A DNA stretch of 64,000 bases from Glycomyces albidus (GTDB lineage Bacteria; Actinomycetota; Actinomycetes; Mycobacteriales; Micromonosporaceae): contig NZ_WIAO01000012.1 of assembly GCF_009451885.1 (NCBI RefSeq), forward strand, positions 79,362 to 143,361, given 5' to 3'. Positions 9,187 to 17,197 of the stretch are shown one piece after another. Position 1 is the first letter of the stretch. The number at the start of each line of letters is the position of its first letter. The position numbers and the translations under genes were made by a program. The notes under the pieces were generated by a model, which was not told where the DNA came from, did no database searches, and saw only the letters and a list, made by a program, of their open reading frames with translations.

Positions 9187-9621
9187 ATGACGATGCAGCA
9201 GGACGAGGCCGCGATCCGCGAGCGGATCGGCATGATCGTCGAGGGCCTGCGCGCCAAGGACCTCGACGCGATCGCACGGGTCTACGCCGAGGACGTCGTG
9301 TCCTTCGACGTCGAGCCGCCGCTCCAGCACGTGGGCGTGGACGCGAAGCTGAAGAACTGGACGAACGTGTTCGCGATGTTCGCCGAGATCGACTACGAGG
9401 TCCGGGACCTCCGGATCACCGTCGGCGGGTCCGCGGCCTACGGGCACGGGTTCGGGCGGCTCAGCGGCAGGCTCGGGAACGGGGCCGCGGTGCCGGGCAT
9501 GTGGGTGCGGGCCACGTTCTGCTTCAAGCAGGTCGAGGGGGAGTGGCTGATCGCGCACGACCAGGTGTCCGTCCCGTTCGACATCACCACCGGGAAGGGC
9601 GTGACCGACCTGGAGCCGTGA
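9187..9621 (+). CDS. SnoaL-like (NTF2-fold) protein
   Basis: 144 aa. The pattern AIRERIGMIVEGLRAKDLDA, YAEDVVSFDVEPPL and VEGEWLIAHDQVSVPFD is that of SnoaL-like/DUF4440 polyketide-cyclase-fold proteins with a cone-shaped pocket. The true reaction is not predictable. The ATG at 9187 follows GAAGGACC. It diverges from the SigE-type sigma gene, and SnoaL-like proteins are frequent members of ECF regulons, so the 279-bp gap may hold promoters for both. It ends 3 bp before the convergent LysR stop. Confidence 0.82.
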   Translation: MTMQQDEAAIRERIGMIVEGLRAKDLDAIARVYAEDVVSFDVEPPLQHVGVDAKLKNWTNVFAMFAEIDYEVRDLRITVGGSAAYGHGFGRLSGRLGNGAAVPGMWVRATFCFKQVEGEWLIAHDQVSVPFDITTGKGVTDLEP

Positions 9622-9624
9622 CGG

Positions 9625-10518
9625 TCATCCGCGCGGCGTTCGGGAGCCGAGCCAGTCCCATTCGAGGATCCGCGCCCGCATGAGCCGGGCGGCGGCCGGC
9701 AGCCGGTCGCCGCCCGGCCAGTGGAGACTGAGCGTGCGGTTGCAGTGCGGGTGGTCGATGCCCGCCCAGGCCACGCCCGGGTCGGGCCGGGTCCCGCGCG
9801 CGATCGCGGGGAAGAGGCACACACCGAGTCCGGCGCTGACGAGCGCGAACGTCGCGGCGGGTTCGTCGGTCTCGCAGACGATGCGAGGCTCGAGATTGCG
9901 GTCGGCGAACAGCCACTCGAGGAGGCGCCGCTGCCACTGGCCGGGCCGGGTGGTCACGAACGGCTCGTCCGCGAGGTCCTCAACGGCCACCGCCTCGGCG
10001 CCCGCGAGGCGGTGGCCCGGCGGGGTCGCGAGCCACACCGGCTCGACCGCGACGACCGCCGATGCCGCCTGCGGGGCGACGACGGGCTGCGACGCCAGGC
10101 ACAGGTCCACCTCCTGCGCCCGCAGCGCCCGCTCCATCTCGTCGGGCGCCATCTGGTGCAGCTGGACCTCGACGTCGGGGTGCTCGGCCTTGAACGCGAT
10201 GAGCGGGCCCGTCAGCGGCAGGAACGTCTCCGAGGCGAGGCGGACGACGCCCGGGCCGCCGCGGACGGCCTCGGCGACCGCGCGCCGTCCGGCTTCGAGC
10301 TCGCCGAGCGCGCGCTCGACGTGGTCCCGGAAGATCCTGCCGGTGTCGTTGAGCTGCAACCGGCCCGCCCGGTCGAACAGCGGCGCGCCGAGTTCGGCCT
10401 CGAGCCGGGCGATGCTCCGGCTCAGCGACGGCTGGGCGACGCGCAGCTCGGCTGCGGCCCGGCTCAGGTGCTCCAGGCGGGCGACCGCCGCGAACTGGCG
10501 CAGCGTGTTCAGGTCCAC
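9625..10518 (-). CDS. LysR-family transcriptional regulator
   Basis: 297 aa. The N-terminal winged HTH is LRQFAAVARLEHLSRAAAEL with VAQPSLSRSIARLE. The C-terminal periplasmic-binding-like effector domain contains LVSAGLGVCLFPAIA. It starts at GTG 10518, 5 bp after GAGGAGG. It diverges from the membrane protein/multicopper oxidase pair across an 85-bp gap, the classic LysR arrangement. It therefore most likely controls those genes and itself. The inducer is unknown; the neighbouring oxidase hints at copper or a phenolic compound but this is inference. Confidence 0.92.
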   Translation of the reverse strand: MDLNTLRQFAAVARLEHLSRAAAELRVAQPSLSRSIARLEAELGAPLFDRAGRLQLNDTGRIFRDHVERALGELEAGRRAVAEAVRGGPGVVRLASETFLPLTGPLIAFKAEHPDVEVQLHQMAPDEMERALRAQEVDLCLASQPVVAPQAASAVVAVEPVWLATPPGHRLAGAEAVAVEDLADEPFVTTRPGQWQRRLLEWLFADRNLEPRIVCETDEPAATFALVSAGLGVCLFPAIARGTRPDPGVAWAGIDHPHCNRTLSLHWPGGDRLPAAARLMRARILEWDWLGSRTPRG

Positions 10519-10548
10519 GGGTCCTCCTCATACCGCCGACGTCATAAC

Positions 10549-10565
10549 ACCATAGCGATATTGGT
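10549..10565. promoter_or_regulatory. Candidate LysR box
   Basis: ACCA (10549-10552) and TGGT (10562-10565) form an inverted repeat with a 9-nt AT-richer centre, in the otherwise GC-rich 85-bp divergent gap. A T-N11-A type site between a LysR gene and its target is expected. The assignment is by position and shape only. Confidence 0.35.
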
Positions 10566-10603
10566 CTTTGCCGTCTTAACCGAGCAGTCATAACCTTGGC
10601 GCC

Positions 10604-11029
10604 ATGCAACGACAATCCACGATCGCCGCCCCGCCCGGGACCGCGGTCAGCGGCTGGGTCCTCCGCGCCGCGGCCACCGCCCAGCTCGCGGCCGGGTTCG
10701 CCCAGCCGGTCTTCGCCGGCGTCTACCTGAGCGGCGACTTCGACGGGCTCGCCTGGCACGTCGTCGGCGCGGACCTGGTGTCGTACCTCGGGATCGCGCA
10801 GGTCGGCGCCGCCGTCGCGGTCTGGGTCCGGGTGCGGCGGGCATGGCCGTTCTGGGCCTCGCTCGCCCTCGTCGCCGGCGCGTCCGCGCAGTACCTCGCC
10901 GGGATGGACGGCGCGCTGTGGCTGCACTTCCCGCTCGGCGTCGCGCTGGTCGCCGGCATCGCCGCGGTGTTCGCCGCGGTCTGGGCGCGGCCGCTGCCGC
11001 GCCGGACGAAGGCGGCGCCCGATGCGTGA
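10604..11029 (+). CDS. Small integral membrane protein, unknown function
   Basis: 141 aa with four predicted hydrophobic segments: about 22-42 (LRAAATAQLAAGFAQPVFAG), 52-77, 83-100 (WPFWASLALVAGASAQYLAG) and 106-128 (LHFPLGVALVAGIAAVFAAV). No catalytic motif is recognised. It overlaps the multicopper oxidase gene by 8 bp, so the two are probably translationally coupled and act together, for example in membrane or metal homeostasis. It diverges from the LysR gene. Confidence 0.75.
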   Translation: MQRQSTIAAPPGTAVSGWVLRAAATAQLAAGFAQPVFAGVYLSGDFDGLAWHVVGADLVSYLGIAQVGAAVAVWVRVRRAWPFWASLALVAGASAQYLAGMDGALWLHFPLGVALVAGIAAVFAAVWARPLPRRTKAAPDA

Positions 11030-12599
11030 TCGGAGCGCGCCGGTCTCGCGCCGGCGGATGCTGGGGATCGGCGCCGCGATCGGCGCGGCCGCCGCCGGCG
11101 GCCTGGCGCTCTCGGCCGCCTGGGCCCGCCGCCCGGCCGAGACCGGAGCCGAGCTCCGCAGCGAAGTGCCCCTGCCCCAGGCGTTCTCGGTCCCGCTGCC
11201 GATCCCGCCGGTGCTCGCGCCCGTCGCCTCCACCGCCGACGGCGACCGGTACGAGCTCGTGCAGCGCGAAGTCGACGCCGAGATCCTCCCCGGCTTCGCG
11301 ACTCGGCTGTGGACCTACGACGGCGTCTTCCCGGGGCCGACGATCGAGTCGCGCCGCGGCCGCCATACCACGGTCCTGCACCGCAACGAACTCCCGGTGC
11401 CCACGGTCGTGCACCTCCACGGCGGCCGCACCCCGGCCGCCTCGGACGGCTACCCGACCGACCTCGTGCTCCCCGACGGCTGGAACGGGCACGGCGGCCA
11501 CAGCATGGCCGACGACCGCGCCGCGGTCGCGAACCTCCAGCGCGAGTACGGGTTCCCGCTCGACCAGCGCGCGGCGATGCTCTGGTACCACGACCACCGC
11601 ATGGACTTCACCGCCCCGGCGATCTGGCGCGGCCTCGCCGGGATCCACTTCGTCCGCGACGACGTCGAGGACGCGCTCGGCCTGCCCGCCGGCGACCGCG
11701 AACTGCCGTTGATGATCGCCGACCGCGCCTTCGACGCCGACGGCCAGCTCGCCTACCCCTCGGTCGACCCGACCCTGACCGGCGAGCACGGCGTCACCGA
11801 GCCGTACCTGGCCGGCGTCCTCGGCGACGTGGTCCTCGTGAACGGCGCTCCCTGGCCCGTGCACGAAGTGGACACCGGGCTCTACCGGCTGCGGATCCTC
11901 AACGGCTCCAACGCCAGGCACTACGAACTCGAGGCCCTCGCCGACGACGGCCGGGCGCTGCCGCTGGTCCAGATCGGCTCCGACCAGGGCCTGCTCGCCG
12001 CCCCCGTCCGCCACCGGAGCGTCCCGATCGCCCCCGCCGAACGCTACGACCTGCTGATCGACTTCGGCGACCTCCCGGTCGGCGCCGAGGTGCGCCTCGC
12101 CAACCGCCTCGGCACCGGCCGCACCGCCGACGTCATGCAGTTCCGCGTCGTGCGCGCGGGCGAGCGCACGCCGATCCCCGAGACGCTCGCCGACGACCTC
12201 CCCGAATGGGACCGCTCAGCAGCCGCCGTCGTCCGCGACCTCGCGTTCCGCGCCGGCCGCATGGACGACGGCCGCCACGGCTGGCTCATCGACGGCCTCC
12301 CGTTCGACCCCGCCCGCCCCGACGTCACCGCCCGCCTCGGCGACATCGAGGTCTGGCGCCTCGTCGCCGACGTCCACCACCCGATCCACCTGCACCTCGT
12401 CGGCTTCCGCATCCTCTCGCGCGGCGGCGCCGAACCCCTCCCGCACGACGCCGGCCTGAAGGACACCGTCGCCCTGCGCCCGGGGGAGTCCGCGGAGATC
12501 ATCACCCGCTTCGACGGCTACCGCGGCCGGTACCTCTTCCACTGCCACAACGCCGAGCACGAGGACATGGGCATGATGGCCAACCTCGAGATCGTCTAG
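11022..12599 (+). CDS. Tat-exported multicopper oxidase
   Basis: 525 aa. The N-terminus SRRRMLGIGAAIGAAAAGG is a twin-arginine leader, so it folds with copper before export. All copper motifs are present: HLHGG (H131, H133), WYHDHRMD (H190, H192), HHPIHLHLVGF (H453, H456, H458) and HCHNAEHEDMGMM (H507, C508, H509, H513). C508 is the T1 ligand. It matches the CotA/bilirubin-oxidase-like three-cupredoxin group, which oxidises phenolics or metal ions with O2. It is the second gene of a LysR-linked pair and starts inside the preceding gene. Confidence 0.93.
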   Translation: MRDRSAPVSRRRMLGIGAAIGAAAAGGLALSAAWARRPAETGAELRSEVPLPQAFSVPLPIPPVLAPVASTADGDRYELVQREVDAEILPGFATRLWTYDGVFPGPTIESRRGRHTTVLHRNELPVPTVVHLHGGRTPAASDGYPTDLVLPDGWNGHGGHSMADDRAAVANLQREYGFPLDQRAAMLWYHDHRMDFTAPAIWRGLAGIHFVRDDVEDALGLPAGDRELPLMIADRAFDADGQLAYPSVDPTLTGEHGVTEPYLAGVLGDVVLVNGAPWPVHEVDTGLYRLRILNGSNARHYELEALADDGRALPLVQIGSDQGLLAAPVRHRSVPIAPAERYDLLIDFGDLPVGAEVRLANRLGTGRTADVMQFRVVRAGERTPIPETLADDLPEWDRSAAAVVRDLAFRAGRMDDGRHGWLIDGLPFDPARPDVTARLGDIEVWRLVADVHHPIHLHLVGFRILSRGGAEPLPHDAGLKDTVALRPGESAEIITRFDGYRGRYLFHCHNAEHEDMGMMANLEIV

Positions 12600-12601
12600 C
12601 A

Positions 12602-12666
12602 CCCGTCCTGTGGCCCATGGCGAGGCGGCATCCGAGGCCGTTCGCCCGCTCGCGCCGCAGGACGGG
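12602..12666. terminator. Long inverted repeat between convergent genes
   Basis: The left arm CCCGTCCTGTGGC (12602-12614) pairs with GCCGCAGGACGGG (12654-12666) at 12 of 13 positions around a 39-nt loop. It fills the 69-bp gap between the oxidase stop and the convergent TetR stop. Position supports bidirectional termination; the long loop makes this less certain. Confidence 0.5.
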
Positions 12667-12668
12667 CC

Positions 12669-13253
12669 CTAGGCCGGCGGCAGCGGCGTGGCCGACCCGG
12701 GATCGAAGGCGTCGCACAGGAGCACGAGGTACCGGCGCCAGCCGTCGCCGCCTTCCGGCATGAGCCACAGGATGTTCGTGAGCAGGCCCAGGACGCGGAC
12801 CACGTCGTCACCGGTCACGTCGGACCGGATGGTGCCCTCGCGCTTGGCCTGCTCGGTGAGGTCGGCGAGCGGCGCGCTGGCGGGCTCGACGATCGCCGCC
12901 GTGAGCGCCGCGGGATTCGCCGCGGCCGCCAGCGTGTTCCGCTCGCGTTCGACGATCACCAGCACCGCCTCCATGACGATCCGGATCGCCGCGCGCGGAT
13001 CGTAGTCGGGCGTCCGGTACAGGATCGGCGGGAGTCGCTCGGTGACGGTCTGCCGCAACGCGGTCCGCACCAGCGCCTCCTTGTGCGGGAAGTGGCGGAA
13101 CAGGGTCCGGATGCCGACCCCGGCGCGCTCGGCGACCGCCTCCAGGGTCGCGTCCGGGCCCTGCTCGGCGAACACGGCGCGCGCGGCGTCCAAGAGCCGC
13201 TTGACGTTGCGTGCGGCGTCGGCGCGCAGCGCGCGTTCGGCTTCAGGAGGCAC
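12669..13253 (-). CDS. TetR-family transcriptional regulator
   Basis: 194 aa starting at GTG 13253. The HTH is LLDAARAVFAEQGPDATLEAV with ERAGVGIRTLFRHFPHKEAL. The C-terminal domain belongs to the common SACE_7040/TetR_C group (LAAAANPAALTAAI, LTEQAKREGTI). It diverges from the GH5 cellulase across 122 bp, but TetR proteins of this type usually control efflux or redox genes. A link to the cellulase is possible, not shown. The RBS is weak. Confidence 0.87.
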   Translation of the reverse strand: MPPEAERALRADAARNVKRLLDAARAVFAEQGPDATLEAVAERAGVGIRTLFRHFPHKEALVRTALRQTVTERLPPILYRTPDYDPRAAIRIVMEAVLVIVERERNTLAAAANPAALTAAIVEPASAPLADLTEQAKREGTIRSDVTGDDVVRVLGLLTNILWLMPEGGDGWRRYLVLLCDAFDPGSATPLPPA

Positions 13254-13293
13254 CCGCGCATTCTAGCCGCACCGCGGCGCCCTCGGCCGCTAA

Positions 13294-13320
13294 TTGACAC
13301 TCGACTGCCATATTTAGTAT
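13294..13320 (+). promoter_or_regulatory. Candidate promoter of the GH5 cellulase
   Basis: TTGACA (13294-13299) and TAGTAT (13315-13320) are the only sigma70-like hexamers in this gap, in a strikingly AT-rich stretch. The 15-bp spacing is short. TCGAC (13301-13305) and GTCGA (13322-13326) flank the -10 as a weak inverted repeat that might bind a repressor. Confidence 0.45.
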
Positions 13321-13375
13321 CGTCGATGGAAAGGTCTGTGCGCCTCGAGAACCCCCATCCGGCAAGGAGAGTCCA

Positions 13376-15430
13376 GTGCACTCGCAATCCCTACGAAGAG
13401 CGCGCCTGCGCCTGGTCGCCGTCGCGGCCGCGGTGCTCGCGACGCTGGCGGCCGGCCTCATGGGCGCCGTGAGCGCCCAAGCGGCCCAGGGCTGCTCGGT
13501 CGACTACTGGGTCCAGAGCCAGTGGCCCGGCGGCTTCACCGCCGACGTCACCGTCCACAATCTCGGCGATCCGATCGACGGCTGGGACGTCGAATGGGTC
13601 TGGCCCGAGGGCCAGAGCGTCACCCACGGCTGGAACGCCGACTTCACCACCACCGCCGAGCGGGTCAACGCGAAGAACCTGAGCTACAACAGGACGATCG
13701 CCACCGGCGCCTCGGTCTCCTTCGGGTTCAACGGCTCCTGGGCCGGCGTGAACCGCGAGCCCTTCGAGTTCCGCCTGAACGGCCGCGTCTGCGACGGCAC
13801 CGTCGGCGAGCCCACCACCACGCCGACCACGCCGCCCCCCGCCGGCGGCGACTCGGCGATGGAGCAGGTCGCCGCCATGCAGCCGAGCTGGAACGTCGGC
13901 AACACCCTCGACGCGCTCGGCGGCGAGACCGCCTGGGGCAACCCGCTCATCACCGAAGCGCTCCTCGCCCGCGTCAAGTCGCAGGGCTTCAACTCGATCC
14001 GCCTGCCCGTCACCTGGGACGAGTACATGGGGCCGGGCCCGGACCACACCGTCGACCCCGCCCGCATGGAGCGGGTCGCGCAGGTCGTCGACTGGGCGCT
14101 CGAACAGGACCTCCAAGTCCTCCTCAACGTCCACCACGACTCCTGGATGTGGATCGACGACCTGCCGGCCGACCACGACGCGGTCCTCGCCAAGTTCGAA
14201 GCCCTCTGGACCCAGATCGCCGACCGCTTCAAGGACTACCCGCCCGAACTGTCCTTCGAGAGCAACAACGAGCCCCAGTTCGCCGGCACGGAGGCCGCGG
14301 AGGGCGACGCGCTGAACGAAGAGCTCAACCTCGCCTTCCACGAGATCGTGCGCGGCTCGGGCGGGAACAACGGGGACCGGCTCCTGGTGCTCCCGACCCT
14401 CCACACCAACGGCGACCAGGCCCGCCTCGACGCGCTCAAGGCCACCATCGACGGGCTCGACGACCCGATGATCGCAGCGACGATCCACTTCTACGGATTC
14501 TGGCCCTTCAGCGTCAACATCGCCGGGTTCACCCGCTACAACGCCGAGGTCGAGGCCGACCTCGTCGGCACCTTCCAGCGCGCGCACGACACCTTCGTCG
14601 ACAACGGCATCCCGGTCATCGTCGGGGAGTGGGCGGTCCTCAACTACGACCACAACCGCCCCGGCGTCCACCAGCCCGGAGAGCTGCTCAAGTTCTTCGA
14701 GGCGGTCACGCACCACGCGCGCGAGAACGGACTCACCCTGTCCCTGTGGGACGCCGGGCAGTTCCTCAACCGGAACACGCTCCAATGGCGCGACCAGCAC
14801 ATGTACGAGTACTTCGCATCGGAGACCCGCTCGGGGACGACCTCGTTCGACTCGGTCTACCTGCCCGGCGACGGCGCCATCGCACCGAGCTCGCTCACCC
14901 TGAACCGCAACGGCCTCCAATTCGAAGGCCTCTGGCACGGGGACGAGCCGCTCGCCGAAGGCGCCGACTACACCGTCTCCGGCGACACGCTCACCTTCAC
15001 CGCCGCCGCGCTCACCCGCCTCGCGGGGGACCGCGACCACGGCGTGAACGCACAGCTCGAGGCCCGCTTCTCAGACGGCGTCCCGTGGCGGATCACGATC
15101 ATCACCTCCGACACGCCGGTCCTGTCGGACGCGACCGGACCGACCTCCTCGTTCGCGATCCCCACCCGGTTCAACGGCGACACGCTCGCGACCATGGAGG
15201 CCAGGTACGCCGACGGCACCAACGCCGGACCCGCAACCTGGACCCCGTTCCAGGAGTTCTGGTCGAACTTCCGGCCCGACTACGACGCCGGCGCGCTCAT
15301 CCTCACGCCCGAGTTCCTCGCGTCGGTCACCGACGGGCAGCCCGTCACGCTGACCTTCCACTTCTACAGCGGCGCAACGGTCTCCTACACGATCACCGAA
15401 TCCGGAGGCACCGTCACCGGCACCGCGTAG
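13376..15430 (+). CDS. Secreted cellulase: CBM2 + GH5 + CBM_X2-like module
   Basis: 684 aa from GTG 13376, with RBS AAGGAGA. A Sec signal peptide (residues 1-37, cleavage near SAQAA) leads into a family 2 carbohydrate-binding module (about 38-140). The module has the usual paired Cys and Trp residues (GCSVDYWVQSQWPGGF to LNGRVC). A Thr/Pro linker follows. The GH5 catalytic domain covers about 160-485: GFNSIRLPVTW, acid/base E299 in SNNEPQF, and nucleophile E418 in IVGEWAVLN. The C-terminal part (about 490-684) is an X2-type immunoglobulin-like module. It should cut beta-1,4-glucan (cellulose or mannan) outside the cell. It is monocistronic, between its own promoter and a strong hairpin. Confidence 0.93.
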   Translation: MHSQSLRRARLRLVAVAAAVLATLAAGLMGAVSAQAAQGCSVDYWVQSQWPGGFTADVTVHNLGDPIDGWDVEWVWPEGQSVTHGWNADFTTTAERVNAKNLSYNRTIATGASVSFGFNGSWAGVNREPFEFRLNGRVCDGTVGEPTTTPTTPPPAGGDSAMEQVAAMQPSWNVGNTLDALGGETAWGNPLITEALLARVKSQGFNSIRLPVTWDEYMGPGPDHTVDPARMERVAQVVDWALEQDLQVLLNVHHDSWMWIDDLPADHDAVLAKFEALWTQIADRFKDYPPELSFESNNEPQFAGTEAAEGDALNEELNLAFHEIVRGSGGNNGDRLLVLPTLHTNGDQARLDALKATIDGLDDPMIAATIHFYGFWPFSVNIAGFTRYNAEVEADLVGTFQRAHDTFVDNGIPVIVGEWAVLNYDHNRPGVHQPGELLKFFEAVTHHARENGLTLSLWDAGQFLNRNTLQWRDQHMYEYFASETRSGTTSFDSVYLPGDGAIAPSSLTLNRNGLQFEGLWHGDEPLAEGADYTVSGDTLTFTAAALTRLAGDRDHGVNAQLEARFSDGVPWRITIITSDTPVLSDATGPTSSFAIPTRFNGDTLATMEARYADGTNAGPATWTPFQEFWSNFRPDYDAGALILTPEFLASVTDGQPVTLTFHFYSGATVSYTITESGGTVTGTA

Positions 15431-15436
15431 ACCATG

Positions 15437-15518
15437 GCGCCGGGACGCCGCCCGAGTCGGCGTCCCGGCGCACCGCCCCCTGGGGCGGTTGGCACACTCT
15501 GGGGATTCTGGGATCCCC
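15437..15518 (+). terminator. Three hairpins after the cellulase gene
   Basis: The first is perfect: GCGCCGGGACGCCG (15437-15450) and CGGCGTCCCGGCGC (15458-15471), 7-nt loop, 6 bp after the stop. ACCGCCCC/GGGGCGGT (15472-15489) follows immediately, then GGGGAT/ATCCCC (15501-15518). The first is a strong rho-independent-like terminator without a U-run; the other two may reinforce it. Confidence 0.8.
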
Positions 15519-15574
15519 CGGGGCTCGTAGAGTCGTCTTCACCGGCACGAAGCCAACACAAGCGGAGGACCACC

Positions 15575-16195
15575 ATGAGCGAATTCGACGACACCCCCTA
15601 CGAAGCCGACGCCGCCACCGAAGAGGACGTCACGGCCGAGGACGACTCCTACGGCACGGGCATCCCCTCGGTCACGGTCGAGGAGACCTTCGACCTCGAC
15701 GGCGACGGCGCCGCCGACAGCACCATCACCGCCGACGGCGTCACCTACGTCGACTCGGACGGCGACGGCCAGGCCGACGGCATCGCCAACGACTACGACG
15801 GCGACGGGATCTCCGACGAGGTCCTCGTCGACCTCGACGGCGACGGCTCCTTCGAGACCGCCGTCTACGACACCGACGGCGACGGCCAGGTCGACACCTA
15901 CGAGTCGGACACCGACGGCGACGGCCTGACCGACCAGGTCTCCTACGACTCCGACGGCGACGGCTACGTCAACCAGGTCTCCACCGACACCAACGGCGAC
16001 GGCCTCGCCGACGTCGTGGCCACCGACTACGACAGCGACGGCCTCGTGGACGAGCTCCAGGTCGACTCCGACGCGGACGGCCTCGTCGACGCCACCCTGA
16101 TCGACTCGGACGGCGACGGCTTCCTCGACACCTCCTACACCGAGGCCGCCCCGCAGGGCGACTCCTTCCAGTCCCAGACCGGCCAGGTCATCTAG
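15575..16195 (+). CDS. Acidic DxDGDG-repeat (EF-hand/TSP3-like) protein, no signal peptide
   Basis: 206 aa, ATG after AGCGGAGGACC. From about residue 40 to 193 it is built of 11 copies of a calcium-loop motif: DLDGDG, DSDGDG, DYDGDG, DTDGDG, DTNGDG, DYDSDG, DSDADG and so on, usually 12-14 residues apart. These resemble thrombospondin type 3 or dockerin-like calcium sites. Only the binding loops are repeated; there are no EF-hand helices. The N-terminal 40 residues are acidic and disordered. The protein has no signal peptide, membrane helix or enzyme motif, yet such repeats usually occur in secreted proteins. Its own terminator follows. Function unknown; a cytoplasmic calcium buffer or a cargo of a non-Sec pathway are both possible. 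Confidence 0.85.
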   Translation: MSEFDDTPYEADAATEEDVTAEDDSYGTGIPSVTVEETFDLDGDGAADSTITADGVTYVDSDGDGQADGIANDYDGDGISDEVLVDLDGDGSFETAVYDTDGDGQVDTYESDTDGDGLTDQVSYDSDGDGYVNQVSTDTNGDGLADVVATDYDSDGLVDELQVDSDADGLVDATLIDSDGDGFLDTSYTEAAPQGDSFQSQTGQVI

Positions 16196-16220
16196 GACCC
16201 GCCCTCCGCTTGGACCCGAG

Positions 16221-16249
16221 GGGGCCGCGGCCGACGAGGCCGCGGCCCC
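16221..16249 (+). terminator. Rho-independent terminator of the repeat-protein gene
   Basis: Perfect 12-bp stem GGGGCCGCGGCC (16221-16232) and GGCCGCGGCCCC (16238-16249), 5-nt loop, followed by TTTCTCC. It lies 26 bp after the stop codon and is among the most canonical terminators in the window. Confidence 0.85.
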
Positions 16250-16303
16250 TTTCTCCTGCGCCCGACCCGGCCCGCCGCGCCCCCTCGCCCGGCCGGCTCG
16301 ACC

Positions 16304-16427
16304 GACGCTCCGCTCCGCCGCGCGAACCCTGCGCCGCGCTCCGCTGCGCCGTGCAAACCCGGCACCGCGCTCCACCCCGCCGCGCGAACCTCACAGGACG
16401 TTCCACCCCGCCGCCCAAACTCGTGAC
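16304..16427. repeat. 31-bp imperfect tandem repeat, four units
   Basis: The core G(C/T)TCC begins at 16307, 16338, 16369 and 16400, an exact 31-bp period. Each unit reads roughly GCTCCRCYCCGCCGCGCGAA, then CC plus a variable end. Units 1 and 2 share GCTCCGCT, units 3 and 4 share TCCACCCCGCCG. The array sits between a terminator and the TetR operator; the last unit runs into that operator. It contains no credible ORF. Confidence 0.8.
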
Positions 16428-16447
16428 CAGATCTGTATTATGGTCAC
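16423..16447. promoter_or_regulatory. TetR operator overlapping the -10 region
   Basis: Perfect inverted repeat GTGACCA (16423-16429), 11-nt AT-rich centre, TGGTCAC (16441-16447). The centre and right arm contain TATTAT, a likely -10. The site is 26 bp upstream of the TetR ATG at 16473. Size and position are those of an autoregulatory TetR operator. Confidence 0.8.
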
Positions 16448-16472
16448 CAGTCAACGGGACGAGGAGGCGGCG

Positions 16473-17171
16473 ATGGCGCGGACACAGCGAGCGGATCTGG
16501 CACGCCGGGCCGACGCGCTCCTCGACGCGGCCGCCGCCCTCCTGCTCGCCGAAGGCACCCGCAGGATCCGCATCGAAGACGTCGCCGCCCGCGCCGGCGT
16601 CGGCAAAGGCACGGTCTACCTGCACTGGCCCAACCGCGACCACCTGCTCCTCGCCGTCGGCGCTCGCGAAGCCGCCGCCATGCTCGGCGCCGTCACCGCC
16701 GCCATCGAAGCCGACCCGACCGAATGCGCGCCCCACCGCTACCTCAGGCGCCACTTCCTGGAAGCCGTCGACCGCCCCGTCCTCCGCCGCGTCTTCGACG
16801 CCGAAGGCGCCGACCTCGACGCGCTCGCGGCCGAACGCGCCCGCACCGGCCTCGCCGAGTCCCGGCTCGCCGCCGACCGCGACTACCTCGACGCCCTCGC
16901 CGCGCACGGGCTCCTGCGCGCCGGCCTCGACCCGTCCGACGCCGAATACGGGATGCAGGCCGTCGCCTACGGCTTCTTCGCGGCCGGACCGTTCCAGGCC
17001 CCCGCCCGGCACCACGCCGACCTCCTCGCCGACGTCGTCCGCCGGTCCTTCGAACCGGACCCCGCGCCGCCGGCCGCTCGCTACCGCGACGCCGCGCCCC
17101 GGGTCCTCGACGTCTTCACCCGCCTCACCGACGAGTTCAAGCGCATCGCCTACGGCCGCGCGCTCGACTGA
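16473..17171 (+). CDS. TetR-family transcriptional regulator
   Basis: 232 aa. ATG 16473 was chosen because GAGGAGG ends 5 bp before it. An upstream in-frame ATG at 16440 lies within the operator and has no RBS. The HTH is LLDAAAALLLAEGTRRIRIED with ARAGVGKGTVYLHWPNRDHLL. The C-terminal ligand domain is large and all-helical. It is followed 26 bp later by a VOC-family gene, so the pair is one operon repressed by its own product. The VOC protein would then modify or sequester the inducer. The ligand is unknown. Confidence 0.92.
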   Translation: MARTQRADLARRADALLDAAAALLLAEGTRRIRIEDVAARAGVGKGTVYLHWPNRDHLLLAVGAREAAAMLGAVTAAIEADPTECAPHRYLRRHFLEAVDRPVLRRVFDAEGADLDALAAERARTGLAESRLAADRDYLDALAAHGLLRAGLDPSDAEYGMQAVAYGFFAAGPFQAPARHHADLLADVVRRSFEPDPAPPAARYRDAAPRVLDVFTRLTDEFKRIAYGRALD

Positions 17172-17197
17172 CGACCCCGCTGCAAGGAGCGAACGGC

